From: Spiroplasma melliferum
Lineage (GTDB): Bacteria > Bacillota_I > Bacilli_A > Mycoplasmatales > Mycoplasmataceae
NCBI GenBank assembly: GCA_005222125.1
Contig: CP029202.1
Location: 1-64,000, forward strand
Length of the DNA stretch: 64,000 nt
Reading direction: 5' to 3'
The notes under the pieces are model-generated. The model did no database searches and was not told the DNA's origin. It saw nothing but the letters and a program-made list of their open reading frames with translations. Of the stretch, positions 15,551 to 27,686 are shown piece by piece. Position numbers and translations under genes: made by a program. Positions within the stretch are counted from its first letter, which is position 1, and each line of letters starts with the position of its first letter.

Positions 15551-17569
15551 ATGAATAAAAAAAGAATGTGATTTGCAATTATAAGTTCGTTAATTTTTAT
15601 TGGTTTGATTATTTTAACAATTGTACTATGAACAAAATCAGATATTACAAAAATTAGCGAAGGAGATATGCAAAAAATTGGTAATACTCAAAAGTATAAC
15701 GAAAAAAATATTGATGAAATTACTATTAAGGCTAATGTTGGTAAAAATACTGTAGTTATGGAAGGAATCATTAGATATTCTGAAGATGGTGTTATCAAAA
15801 CTGTTCGTTATAGTTCGGAATGAAACCGTGAAGGGTTTAGAGCTTATACTTATAAGGATGGAATAGTAACTAATACATGAGATGAAAATTTCAAAAATAA
15901 ATTAAAAGGTGGTCTTGTTTCACTTGACCGTGAATTTATTCCAATGTGACAAGCAATGTTAATACAATTAGTACCATGATTATTAATAATGGGAATTGCT
16001 GTCTTTATGATTGCTCGATTATCAAAAATGTCTGGTGGAATGTCGGGGGCTAATCCCTTTTCAATGGGGAAAAATAAAGCACGTCAAATTCAATCAACCG
16101 TTAAATTTTCTGATGTTGCAGGAATCAATGAGGAAAAAACAGAGTTAGTTGAGTTAGTTGATTATTTAAAAAATCCACAGAAATATTCAAGTATGGGTGC
16201 TCGTGCTCCAAAAGGAGTCCTAATGGAAGGACCACCAGGGACAGGAAAAACTTTATTAGCAAAAGCTGTTGCTGGAGAAGCTGGTGTACCATTCTTCTCA
16301 ATTTCAGGTTCTGAATTTGAAGAAATGTTTGTTGGAGTTGGTGCTTCAAGAATTCGTGAAATGTTTATTGCTGCTAAAAAAGCGGCACCATGTATCATTT
16401 TTATTGATGAAATTGATGCTGTTGGTCGAAAAAGAACTGTTTCAATTGGAAGTGGTGCTAATGAACAAACATTGAACCAATTATTAGTTGAAATGGATGG
16501 TTTTGGAACTAATACGGGAGTTATTGTTATGGCAGCAACAAACCGAGTTGATGTATTAGACTCTGCTCTATTAAGACCAGGACGTTTTGACCGTCAAATT
16601 CAAATTTCATTACCAGATATTAATGAACGAGAAGCAATTTTAAAATTACATGCCCGAAATAAAGCAGTTTCAACAGAAGTTGATTTTAGACGAATCGCAG
16701 AAAGAACGCCAGGATTTTCTGGAGCCCAATTAGAGAATGTTTTAAATGAAGCAGCAATTTTATGTGTTCGTAAGAATTTAAAAATTATTACTGTTAATAT
16801 TATTGATGAAGCGATTGATCGTGTTGTTGGTGGACCAGCAAAAGAATCACGCAAATATTCAGTAATGGATAAAGATATTGTTTCTTATCATGAAGCTGGT
16901 CATGCTTTAATTGGTTTACGTTTAGAGGCAGCGAGCAAAGTTCAAAAAGTTACTATTATTCCGCGAGGACAAGCAGGGGGTTATACAATTATGACTCCAA
17001 AAGAAGAAACAATGTTTCATAGTAAAGAAAACTTATATGCGACAATTACTGGTTATTTAGGTGGCCGTGCATCAGAAGAAATTATTTTTGGAAAAACAAA
17101 AATAACAACAGGAGCACATGATGATTTAGAAAAAGCAACTAATATTGCTCGTCATATGGTTACTGAATATGGAATGAGTTCTTTAGGATTAGTACAATTT
17201 GAATCACCAAAAGATGAATATACTGGAACAAGAAAACGCTATTCAGAGGATATTGCAGCTAAAATTGATACTGAAGTTCGCAAAATTTTAGATGATTGTT
17301 ATGTAACAGCAAAAGCATTAATTGCTGAAAATCGTAGTTTATTAGATTTAATTGCTGAAAGTTTAAAAATATTAGAAACAATTACCGCAGAACAAATTGA
17401 ATATATTGATAAATATCATAAATTACCTGATGAAGTGATTCGTGAAAAAGAACGTGCAGCAAAGCATAAAGAAAAAGAAGCAAAAGGTGAAATTTTAGAA
17501 GTTAAACCAAAAGAACGAAAAAAAGATCACCCAGAAGATGAAAAAAATAATGATCCAAATAAGAAGTAG
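15551..17569 (+). CDS. ftsH: ATP-dependent zinc metalloprotease FtsH
   Basis: This 672-aa membrane-anchored AAA+ protease performs quality control of membrane and cytosolic proteins. The first TM lies at about 8-28 and the second at about 140-158, with an extracytoplasmic domain between. The AAA+ module has Walker A GPPGTGKT at about 227 and Walker B IIFIDEID. The zinc protease motif HEAGH is at 447-451. The tail beyond residue 620 is a highly charged Lys/Glu stretch. The RBS GAGAGG precedes ATG 15551. A strong terminator follows. Confidence 0.96.
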
Positions 17570-17589
17570 ACTAATTAAGTCTACTTTTT
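17564..17589 (+). terminator. intrinsic terminator after ftsH
   Basis: AAGTAGACT (17564-17572) and AGTCTACTT (17578-17586) form a perfect 9-bp stem around AATTA, followed by T-rich sequence. Confidence 0.85.
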
Positions 17590-17591
17590 GT

Positions 17592-17620
17592 TTTACTTTT
17601 AACGATGATTATACTATAAT
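17592..17620 (+). promoter_or_regulatory. promoter of hslO
   Basis: TTTACT at 17592-17597 and TATAAT at 17615-17620 are separated by 17 bases. The promoter lies between the ftsH terminator and the hslO RBS. Confidence 0.6.
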
Positions 17621-17656
17621 TGCAAAGGAAAGAAATTTATAAAGGAGTTTAAAGGA

Positions 17657-18520
17657 ATGGATAAAGTAACGAAAGCAATTAGTAATGTTCATAATGTTAA
17701 AATGACAGTTGTTGATGCAACTAAATCATTAAATGATATTATTAAATTACATGCGACTAATCCGCTTGCAACAATTGTGTTATCAAGAGTTGTTTTAGCT
17801 ACTATTTTAATTGGTAGTGATATGAAAAATGCAACTGATAAAATGACAAGTATTATTAATGGAAATGGTCCAATTGGAACTATTATGGCAGAATATAGTG
17901 GTCATAAAGTACGGGGTTTTTGTGCTAATCCACAATTTGATGTTGACCAAATTAATCGTGAACATAATGTTATTTCACAAGTAGTTGGTACAAATGGTTA
18001 TTTACGAGTGATGAAAGATTTAGGAATGAAAGAAAGTTTCTCAGGTCAAATTGAGTTAATTTCTGGTGAAATCAATTTAGATTTTACTTATTATTTAGCA
18101 CAAAGTGAACAAATTAAATCAGTTATTGCATGTTCAATTAAAATGAATGAAGATAATACAATTGCAAAAGCAGTTGGTTTTTTCGCTCAATTGTTACCAG
18201 AACATAAAGAGGAAGATATTGACTATTTAGAAGAAAAAATTGAAAATTTAGAAAATATTAGTCATAAATTAATTGCTGAAGATAACTTAATTAATATTTT
18301 TAAACTCATTGATCAAAATGCTAAAGTGTTAGAAGCTGATGAAGTTAAATTTGAATGTAGTTGCTCATATGAAAAGGCTTTAGAATCAACAAAATTATTA
18401 GGCGATGAGCAGCTTAATGAAATTTTAACAAATAATGGTGAAATTGAAATTGCATGTGATTTTTGTCGCAAAAAATATCATATTAGAGCGAGTGATTTAA
18501 AAAGTTTACTTAAAGAATAA
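17657..18520 (+). CDS. hslO: redox-regulated chaperone Hsp33
   Basis: This 287-aa protein is a holdase activated by oxidative disulfide formation. The C-terminal redox switch is visible as CSC near residue 234 and CDFC near 271, the family CxC...CxxC zinc motif. The N-terminal domain has the GPIGTIMAEY block and the NGYLRVMKDLG segment. AGGAG precedes ATG 17657 with somewhat long spacing. The ftsH-hslO order is common in Firmicutes. Confidence 0.94.
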   Translation: MDKVTKAISNVHNVKMTVVDATKSLNDIIKLHATNPLATIVLSRVVLATILIGSDMKNATDKMTSIINGNGPIGTIMAEYSGHKVRGFCANPQFDVDQINREHNVISQVVGTNGYLRVMKDLGMKESFSGQIELISGEINLDFTYYLAQSEQIKSVIACSIKMNEDNTIAKAVGFFAQLLPEHKEEDIDYLEEKIENLENISHKLIAEDNLINIFKLIDQNAKVLEADEVKFECSCSYEKALESTKLLGDEQLNEILTNNGEIEIACDFCRKKYHIRASDLKSLLKE

Positions 18521-18635
18521 GCACAAGATATCTTAAATAAGTTGATAAAATTATAATAATTTTGTTATGATATTATTATGATAAAAAATAATTGTAAAAT
18601 GTATTTTAATATTCAAAGGGGAGGCACAACACAAG

Positions 18636-19577
18636 ATGGCTGAAATTAAAGATGTACCTAATACAGACCAAACAAAACCACATGGGAAAGAAGCTAAAGC
18701 AAAAAAACCAAATGACAAGGAAGCAAAAGAAAAAGTTGATTATACTGCCGTTAAAGAATTTAAACAAAAGTTAAAAGAACAAAAGAAACAAACTAAGTTA
18801 TATTCAAAACGAATTTTAAAAGGGGAAATTATCTCGACAACAAACAGTAAACCAGATACAAGTAAATATGTAATTGAATTAGTTAATGTTAAAAAATCTT
18901 ATATTACCGGGGAAGTTGAAACACCAGTTTTAAAAGGAATTGATTTAAAGTTAGAAAAAGGAGACTTTATTGTTATTTTAGGTCCTTCTGGATCAGGAAA
19001 AACAACGTTACTAAACATTATTTCAGGTTTAGATAAAGTTTCAAGTGGGGATGTTTTTGTTATTGGTTATAACTTATCGTTATTAAAAGATGTTGATTTA
19101 ACAAAATTTAGACGAGATAATGTTGGCTTTATCTTCCAACAATATAATTTATTAACTAATTTAACTGCTAAAGAAAATGCTGAAGTTGGGGAAAATTTAA
19201 GTAAAAATAAAAATAAAGATATGACAATTAAGGACATTTTTGAAACAATTGGAATGGAAGAACAAATGAACAAATATCCTCACCAAATGTCAGGGGGACA
19301 GCAACAACGGGTTTCAATTGCTAGAGCATTAGCAAAAAATCCAGACATCTTATTTGGTGATGAACCAACAGGAGCTTTAGATGAAGAAATGGGTCGAAAA
19401 GTACTTGAAATTTTAGTTGATGTTAATAAGAAATATAAAACAACGGTTATTATTGTTACGCATAACCCAAATATTGCCGATATTGCTAATACAGTTATTC
19501 ATGTTCGTAATGGATTAATTGACCAAATTAAGAAAAATGCACATCCAAAGAAACCAAGTGAAATTGATTGATCTTAA
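18636..19577 (+). CDS. ABC transporter ATP-binding protein (LolD/MacB type), permease not adjacent
   Basis: This 313-aa ATPase has a Lys/Glu-rich hydrophilic N-terminal extension of about 77 residues before the ABC domain. Walker A GPSGSGKT is at about 116-123, the signature is MSGGQQQRVSIARAL, Walker B is ILFGDEPTGALD, and the switch His is in VTHNPNIAD. The motif set matches the LolD/MacB family, which usually pairs with FtsX/MacB-like permeases. No permease lies next to it, and terminators bracket it. The last TGA is Trp, giving the C-terminus DWS. GGGGAGG precedes ATG 18636. The substrate is unknown. Confidence 0.9.
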
Positions 19578-19580
19578 TCT

Positions 19581-19612
19581 GTAAAACACATATTAGTGTT
19601 TTACATTTTTTT
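19581..19612 (+). terminator. intrinsic terminator after the ABC ATPase
   Basis: GTAAAACAC (19581-19589) pairs with GTGTTTTAC (19596-19604) around ATATTA, followed by a T-rich tract. Confidence 0.85.
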
Positions 19613-19786
19613 CTACTTGCATTTACAATTTTCAAGATTAAAAATATTTTTAAAAATAATAAAATAATTTTAGAATACTTTAATGAATTATTAAAATTTG
19701 TTACAATTAAATAGAAGCTAGTATTCAACTATTTACTTACAAGTAATAATTTATTAAGGAATATTTTTTGTAAGGAGGAAATTGAA

Positions 19787-19897
19787 ATGCCAGATTGTGA
19801 TTTTTCTTGCCATGCATGCCAATGCTCATGTGCAGGTACAAACAGTGATCACAAATGTTTTGAATGTGATTGTAACCCACCGCATGGTCGAAAATAA
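19787..19897 (+). CDS. 36-aa cysteine-rich small protein, possible metal binder
   Basis: A short reading frame starts at ATG 19787 behind a strong AAGGAGGA at 19772-19779. It has 8 Cys (4, 8, 11, 13, 15, 24, 27, 29) and 3 His in 36 residues, with CxC and CxxC spacings. Own -10-like TACAAT (19702-19707) and a strong terminator (19904-19928) bracket it, so it looks like an independent gene. The composition resembles metallothionein-like or Zn/Cu-binding miniproteins. No family is recognised, and a structural or redox role is equally possible. Confidence 0.75.
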   Translation: MPDCDFSCHACQCSCAGTNSDHKCFECDCNPPHGRK

Positions 19898-19903
19898 TAT
19901 TTT

Positions 19904-19928
19904 GTTTCTCGTTCTCGAGAAACTTTTT
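19904..19928 (+). terminator. intrinsic terminator after the cysteine-rich gene
   Basis: GTTTCTCG (19904-19911) pairs perfectly with CGAGAAAC (19916-19923) around TTCT, followed by TTTTT. Confidence 0.85.
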
Positions 19929-20059
19929 ATTTTTCAAAATATATTATATTGACTATAAAAAAGAGGAATTAAACTTAAAAATAGTTTTTTTATTGAATTT
20001 ATTGTTATTTTTGATTAAGATTTATCTAATGACTGTTAATTAAAGAAGGAATTAGAAAA

Positions 20060-21052
20060 ATGAGAATTGGAAATATTGAAATCAAAGGGCAAGTTTTTTT
20101 AGCACCAATGGCGGGAATTACGAATGAAGCATTCCGAATTATTTGCCATGAATTAGGAGCAGGATTAGTTTATGCTGAAATGGTTAGTGATAAAGCAATT
20201 TTGCAAAAAAATGAACGAACTTTACAAATGATTAAAGTAAATAAATTAGAACATCCAATTTCAATGCAAATTTTTGGAACGGATATTGAAACCTTTGTTG
20301 CAGCGGCAAAATATGTTGACCAACATAGTGATTGTGATATTATTGATATTAATATGGGTTGTCCTGCACCAAAAATTGCAATTAAGTCACAAGCGGGGTC
20401 ATATTTATTAAAACATCCCCAACGCGTTTATGAAGTTGTTAAAGCAGTTGTTGAAAATGTTACTAAACCGGTAACTGTTAAAATTCGAATTGGTTGAGAT
20501 GAAGAAAATATTAATTGTGTTGAAATTGCAAAATATTGTGAGCAAGCAGGCGCACAAGCAATTGCAGTTCACGCTCGAACACGAAATCAATTTTATTCTG
20601 GAAAAGCTGATTGAAATTGAATTAGTAAAGTAAAAGAAAATGTTGCAATTCCAGTAATTGGAAATGGTGATGTTTTTACTTGCGAAGATGCAGAACGAAT
20701 GTTAAAAGAGACTGGTTGTGATGCAATTATGTTAGCACGAGGAGCACAAGGTAATCCATGAGTATTTAAACAAATTCAACATTTTTTAGATACTGGTGAA
20801 AAAATTGAGCAACCACCATTAGATGAATGACAGAATATTATTTTCCGTCATGCAGAATTATTATTAAATTTAAAGGGAGAACGAATTGCAGCTAGTGAAA
20901 TGCGGAAAAATTTAGCATTTTATTTTAAAGGAAAACCAGAAGCTACTAGTTATAAAATTCGGGCAACGCAAATAAATACAATATTTGAGTTAAAAACGCT
21001 TGTTAATGAATATATTGCCTATTATAATAGTAATATTAGTGTTGCTAAATAG
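20060..21052 (+). CDS. dusB: tRNA-dihydrouridine synthase (DusB-like)
   Basis: This 330-aa FMN-dependent enzyme reduces uridines in the tRNA D-loop. It shows APMAGITNEAFR at the N-terminus, the MGCPAPKI motif (the catalytic Cys of Dus enzymes), a VHARTR block and GNGDVFTCEDA. The RARGAQG-type phosphate-binding segment reads MLARGAQGNPW. Seven or so Trp codons are TGA. It sits before lysS, as dusB does in Firmicutes. The target position within tRNA is inferred from the family. Confidence 0.93.
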
Positions 21053-21069
21053 TAAAAAGGAGAATTAAA

Positions 21070-22572
<1,503 letters not shown>

Positions 22573-22580
22573 GTGATTGT

Positions 22581-23585
22581 ATGGCATTTGGTATTGAAAT
22601 TGGTTATAGTTCAATTTTAACATTACGTGAAACAGTAGAAGCAATTAGTCTAATTAAACGTGAATTAGTTCGTCGTTTTATTATTCAATTTAATTTATTA
22701 AAAGTTGATGCACCTTTAATTACTACAGAAGAAAAAGGACTTAACGATGATTTTCAAATGACAGAACGACCAATTGATTTTGATATTTCACCAACTAATT
22801 TAACTGGTGAAATATTTCAGTCACATAATAAATGACGACGAAATGCAATTAAACAATATGAATTGTTAGAAAACGAAGGAATTTTAACAACAGCAATGGT
22901 TTTACGTCGTGACATTAAGCAATCAAATAGCCAAGCAGTAAGTTTTAGCGAAATTGGATTTGATTTATTATTGGAAGAAAAAGACATTACATTATTAAAA
23001 ATTAAAGAAACAATTGATAGAGCAACGAATATTATTAGTGATGTAGAAGATATTTTATTATTAAAATTTCCGCAATTAAATAAAAAATTTAAGAAAAAAT
23101 TAAATTGAACAAGTCAAATTGAATTGCAAAAAGCAATGCGATTATTAAGTTATCAGGAACGTTTGAATCGATATACAAGAGAAAATGGTGCTACAATTTT
23201 ATATGGTTTAAAAAATAGTATTACTAATAATACAATTGAAATTAGTGAATCGCAAGATGTTTTTAATTGGGAACTCTATGCGAAAATTTTTGTTTATGAT
23301 TTTGTGTTAGAAAAAGCTATTTGTATTGGTTATTGTGCTGCTACTGTTAATCGTGATGTTTTAAAAAACCAATTAGCAGTAACAAAAGAAACAAGTAAAT
23401 TAAGAACAGAATATGATGCAAAAGTAGCAACAAATGACTTGCCAGTTACACTTTCGTTTGGACTTTTTAAGTCACAATTAGATTTATTCTTGTTAGAAAA
23501 ACAACATATTGGTGAAGTTATTGCTTCGGTTTGAAGTGATGATTTTTTAGAATATGTTAAGAAAAATGGAATTGAAATTTTATAA
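22581..23585 (+). CDS. AsnA-like (aspartate-ammonia ligase family) protein, active site degenerate
   Basis: The 334-aa length equals that of AsnA. Recognisable blocks include a DAPLITTEEKGLNDDF segment (AsnA QAPILS...QDN), HNKWRRNAIKQYELLENEG (AsnA [20 protein letters not shown]), VLRRD and QHIGEVIASVW (AsnA PHIGQVQAGVW). By eye alignment to E. coli AsnA, the C-terminal glycine-rich GGGIGQSR is replaced by LSFGLFKSQ, and the Glu248, Ser251 and Arg255 positions become Cys, Tyr and Thr. Catalysis is therefore doubtful. It is embedded tightly between lysS and ispD (stop-start TAAATG), so it is expressed. Function unknown; a true but divergent ligase is not excluded. Confidence 0.75.
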
Positions 23586-24272
23586 ATGAAAAATTATACG
23601 GTAATTATTGTTGCAGCGGGAAAGTCATCACGTTTTAATCAAAAGGACAATAAGTTGTTATATCAACTTAATAATAAACAAACTATTATTGAGCAAACAT
23701 TAATGTTATTTTTAAACGATCCACTTTGTACTGAAATTATTGTTGGTGTTAGCGAAGAAACTTTAACTTTTTTATTGAAAAAAAATTATCAAGCAAAGAA
23801 TGTGCAATTTATTATGGGCGGAGCAGAACGAGTTGATACAATTTATCAATGTTTAATTAATCATAAAATTAGTAATGATATTATAATGATTCATGATGGT
23901 GTCCGTTGTTTTACGAGCTTAACTTTTATTAATCAATTAAATCAAGTTTTTCAGTCACAAAATTATGAAGTGTTAGTTCCAATTTTGCCAATTACAGAAA
24001 CCCTTAAAAAGGTTAAAAATAATTTTGTTGAAAAAACATTACCACGAGAAGAATATTTTACAACTCAAACTCCACAAATTTTTAAGGCAGAATTATTATA
24101 TCAAGTTTATGAAGCATATTTCCAGACGAAAAATAAAACAATAATTTATGATGATAGTTATTTAGTAGAGTTGTTTTCACCAAAAACAAAAATTCATACA
24201 ATTTATGGTGAAAAACAAAACATTAAATTAACTTATGCTGATGATTTAAAATTATTAAAATTAATAAAATAA
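23586..24272 (+). CDS. ispD: 2-C-methyl-D-erythritol 4-phosphate cytidylyltransferase
   Basis: This 228-aa enzyme forms CDP-methylerythritol in the MEP isoprenoid pathway. The nucleotide-binding N-terminus is VAAGKSSRFNQKDNKLL. HDGVRCF corresponds to the HDxxRP block, TTQTPQIF to the TQTPQ motif, and YDDSYLVE to the DDA region. The start directly follows the TAA of the preceding gene. MEP genes occur in Spiroplasma but not in most other mollicutes, which supports the genus assignment. Confidence 0.92.
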   Translation: MKNYTVIIVAAGKSSRFNQKDNKLLYQLNNKQTIIEQTLMLFLNDPLCTEIIVGVSEETLTFLLKKNYQAKNVQFIMGGAERVDTIYQCLINHKISNDIIMIHDGVRCFTSLTFINQLNQVFQSQNYEVLVPILPITETLKKVKNNFVEKTLPREEYFTTQTPQIFKAELLYQVYEAYFQTKNKTIIYDDSYLVELFSPKTKIHTIYGEKQNIKLTYADDLKLLKLIK

Positions 24273-24275
24273 CTC

Positions 24276-24304
24276 TTACAATTGAAGGAAATATAAGGTA
24301 TAAT
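24276..24304 (+). promoter_or_regulatory. promoter of rpsF-ssb-rpsR
   Basis: TTACAA (24276-24281) and TATAAT (24299-24304) are separated by exactly 17 bases, right after the ispD stop. Confidence 0.75.
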
Positions 24305-24334
24305 AATTGGAGAGTTAATAATGCTTGAATTATA

Positions 24335-24372
24335 ATTATTAGCTCCTTGTCCGAATAGGACCTAGACCAAAA
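24335..24372 (+). promoter_or_regulatory. candidate S6:S18 autoregulatory leader
   Basis: The 5' leader of rpsF contains GTCC (24349-24352) pairing with GGAC (24358-24361), or alternatively TCCT with AGGA, presenting a CCG in the hairpin. The known S6:S18 leader motif in bacteria presents a conserved CCG trinucleotide in a hairpin upstream of rpsF. Position and CCG fit; the full consensus could not be verified by eye. Confidence 0.4.
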
Positions 24373-24385
24373 GGAGGAAAATAAA

Positions 24386-24835
24386 ATGCGTAAATATGAA
24401 ATTATGTATATATTAAATCCCGAAGCAACTAATTTAGATGAATTAGAAAGTAAATTACACCAAATTTTAGAAGCTAATGGGGGAAAAATAGAAGAACACG
24501 GTAAATGAGGAATTAAGGACTTAGTATATCCAATTAAAAAGAAAACAAAAGGATATTATGGAGTATTAATTGTTAATACAACATCAGTAAATATTGATGA
24601 ATTTGTTCGAATTAGTCATATTGAACAAGATGTATTACGAATTCTAGTAATTAATACAGAAAAAGAAAAAGGATATATTCAATCAACTGTTTATGCAAAA
24701 ACAGAAGTTAAGAATGATAAACCAGACCGTGATCGTAAACCAGGGAATAGAAAACCTGATTATAAACGTCATGAACAACGTTCAGAAGGTGAAGAAACAA
24801 AACCAGAAAATGAACCAACTGAAACAAAAGAATAA
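24386..24835 (+). CDS. rpsF: 30S ribosomal protein S6
   Basis: The 149-aa protein starts with RKYEIMYILNPEA, the S6 signature, and has the KKKTKGYYGVL strand. The globular domain ends near residue 100. A charged, Lys/Arg/Glu-rich tail of about 50 residues follows, longer than the usual 95-100 aa protein. AAGGAGG precedes ATG 24386. Operon with ssb and rpsR, the universal order. Confidence 0.96.
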
Positions 24836-24860
24836 GAAAAATTAGGATCGTGCAAGAGTT

Positions 24861-25295
24861 ATGTTAAATCGAGTTTCATTAGTAGGAAGACTAACCCGTG
24901 ATTTAGAATTAAAAAATTCTGTTAATAGTAAACCATTTGTTGCTTTCACATTAGCAGTAAATAATAATTTTAATAACCAAGCTTCGTTTATTCCATGTTT
25001 TGCTTGGAATAAAACGGCAGAAAATATGGCCCGTTATTTAAAAAAAGGATCATTAATTGCATTAGATGGACGTTTGCAAACGAGAACTGATAATGTTAAT
25101 GGTCAAGTTACAACAATTGTTCAAGTAATTGCTGATATAGTTTCTTTTTTAGATTCAAAAGGGGCTGGTGCTAACATTGGTAGTCCATCAATGCCAATTG
25201 CTAATGATTTTAATAACACAACTTTTGAACAATCAGAACCACAAGATGATAATAATATTACTTTTGATGGCGATGATGCAATTTTATGAGATTAA
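24861..25295 (+). CDS. ssb: single-stranded DNA-binding protein
   Basis: The 144-aa product has an N-terminal OB-fold beginning MLNRVSLVGRLTRDLEL, with FIPCFAWNKTAENMARYLKKG. An acidic, Asn-rich tail ends in DDAILWD. The end is close to the DDDLPF-type interaction peptide but uses a TGA-coded Trp, so the stop is TAA at 25293-25295. The RBS is weak (AGAG), so coupling to rpsF is likely. It lies between rpsF and rpsR. Confidence 0.95.
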
Positions 25296-25313
25296 AAAGA
25301 AAGGAAAGTAAAA

Positions 25314-25538
25314 ATGAATCCAAAATTTAAACGTTTTAAAAAACAATGTTATTTTACAAAAAATAAAATAACATACATTGATTATAAAGATGTTGAATTA
25401 TTAAAAAAATTTATTTCTGGTAATGGTCAAATTTTACCAAAACGAGTGACGGGAACAACTGCTAAAAACCAAAGAATGTTAGCAACAGCAATTAAAAGAG
25501 CTCGTCAAATGGCTTTATTACCATTTGTTATTGATTAA
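25314..25538 (+). CDS. rpsR: 30S ribosomal protein S18
   Basis: The 74-aa basic protein contains [13 protein letters not shown] and the [25 protein letters not shown] block that is diagnostic for S18. AAAGGAAAG precedes ATG 25314. It binds S6 in the 30S platform. It is the last gene of the operon, followed by a terminator. Confidence 0.96.
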   Translation: MNPKFKRFKKQCYFTKNKITYIDYKDVELLKKFISGNGQILPKRVTGTTAKNQRMLATAIKRARQMALLPFVID

Positions 25539-25571
25539 AAAAATACTTACTTTTGTGAGTATTTTTTCTTT
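25538..25571 (+). terminator. intrinsic terminator after rpsR
   Basis: AAAAAATACTTAC (25538-25550) pairs with GTGAGTATTTTTT (25555-25567), with one G-U pair, around TTTT. A T-rich tail follows. Confidence 0.85.
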
Positions 25572-25631
25572 TTTCGTGTAGAATTAATATGATATATATC
25601 TAGGCACTAAAAAAAGTTAAGGGATGACATT

Positions 25632-27641
25632 ATGAAACAAAGTCCAAGATTTATTAATGTTTTCAGAACAGAGGCAAAAGAAAAAATAGCAAAAAATCGA
25701 CTACAAATAATTAAGTATATGCTAATTTGCTTTGTGCCTTTTTTGTATGGTTTTATTTGTTGCTGGGCTTTTTGAAATCCATTAACAAAAATTGGTAATA
25801 TCCCGATGGCAATTGTTGATAATGATAGACCACCTTGTATTGCCTATGTTGTTCAGAAAAAAGGAACTGATGAAAATAACTTATTAACTTCACCAGCTGT
25901 TGAATATTTTAATTCTAGTACATTAGCAGTTTGTCAAGAAAAAGCCCAAGAATGATTTGAAAATAATAAAAAAATTGATAAAGCTCTTTATAAACTGCAA
26001 TATCGTTATGATAGTATGGTGAATTTATCTGTTACAAATAATAAGTTTTATAATGCTAATACAAAAGCATTAGAATTAGAACAAAACGGTATGACTATTA
26101 AATTAAACTATTTGCATGGTAATGAAACTACTTTTAAACCAGTTGACAAATATTGAGCTCAATTACAAGTTAATAGTGGTTTTACAGAGAATATTTTTAA
26201 ATTAATGCGTGCAATTGGTAATCATAGTCCAACAGAAGTTATTAAAAGTTTAGAATATTTAATGGAAAATATTCCTCAGTTTTGATCAACATATAAACAA
26301 AATTTTTTAGCTGGACAAGTGTTATATACTTTTACTCAAATTAAAACTGCTTTGGTTCATTCTGCCTTGCCAGAAACATTAGGCACTTCAATGTTTTGAG
26401 CTTTTGCGCAATGAGATGAATCAACGAATACATATTATTTAACTGGCCGTGATTTTAGCAATTATTTAGAAAAAATTTTATTAATTATTGGTCCTAATAC
26501 TCCGATTGGAAAAATAATCTTAGACTATGTTGAGAAAAATCATTCACAATATTATGAAATTATTAAAAAAACATTAGAATGAATTGAAAGCGAAGGAAAA
26601 CAATTTATTGATGGTTTTGTTCGTGAGATTTTTCCTAATTTGGATGAACATGTAACTTGACCAAGATATAGTGCAAAAGCTCAGCAAGTAATTCGTGATT
26701 GAGCAAATTTAAATTCATCAATTTTTCAAATTCCAGTTCATATTCAAGGTTATCAATATGGTGAATATGGAATTGGCTTAGGTGAATTTTTTATGGCAAT
26801 TGCAATGTGAGTTGGAGTTTTAATGCAAACATTTATTTTTGACCGTACTTGTCGAACAAAACGAGCCCGTTGATATCAGCACTATTTTTCAAAATTATTA
26901 TTAATGTTAATTACAACAGTACTTCAAACCACAATTCTTGCGCTTTCATTAGCGGCATTAGGTTATAGTCGTTTGGGAATTAGTTTTGGTTTATTGTATG
27001 TTTGATTATTATTTTGTAGTATTATTTTTACTATCATTGAACATGCAATATGATTTGCTCCTGCTGATGGGGATGTTGGAAAATATTTAATTGTTATTTA
27101 TTTAATTTTAAATTTAACAGCAGGTTGAGGGACTTTCCCAGCCTTTATGCAAGCAACGTTCTTCCATTTTATTTCATTTATTACACCGTTTAAATATGCA
27201 ATTCATGGAATGGGTAATATTATTTATGGAATTGGAACAGGTGAAGGCTCTTTAGCACAATATCAAACTGAAATTTTACAAAATACTGGCATTTTATTAA
27301 TTTGGATTCCAATACTATTAATAATTAGTTTAGGGTTAACTTATTTATGACGACAAAAAGAATTATACGGAACTTTCAAACTAAAAGCTTTACAAACTGT
27401 TTTATTAGAAAAAAATATTCCAATTCAGAGAAATATTAATCAAACTTTAAGAAAATTATCAGATCAAGAAGTTGAAGGAATAAAAAAACAGATTTTAATT
27501 GACCAACAAAATATTTTTGAAAAGCAGCAACTTAAAAAGATTGACAAAATGCAAACAAAATTTGAAGCAACAAAAGATCCAAAATATTTATATCGAATTA
27601 AAAAAATTAAAGCAAAAACCTTTACTGTTGAAATAGAATAA
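25632..27641 (+). CDS. YhgE/Pip-like ABC-2 type membrane protein, copy 1
   Basis: The 669-aa protein has one TM near residues 27-47 (FVPFLYGFICCWAFWNPL) followed by PMAIVDND, the N-terminal signature of YhgE/Pip proteins. A large extracytoplasmic segment follows to about residue 380. A C-terminal block of about five TM helices (GEFFMAIAMWVG to LGLTYLW) resembles ABC-2 permeases. A cytoplasmic tail of about 90 residues is Lys/Gln-rich and probably coiled-coil. More than ten Trp codons are TGA. It is a tandem paralogue of the next gene. Family members are linked to export or phage adsorption; the substrate here is unknown. GGGATG is the only weak RBS. Confidence 0.8.
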
Positions 27642-27686
27642 ACAGATCGAGATAGTATTATGTAAAGATAATTAAGGAGAACAGTT

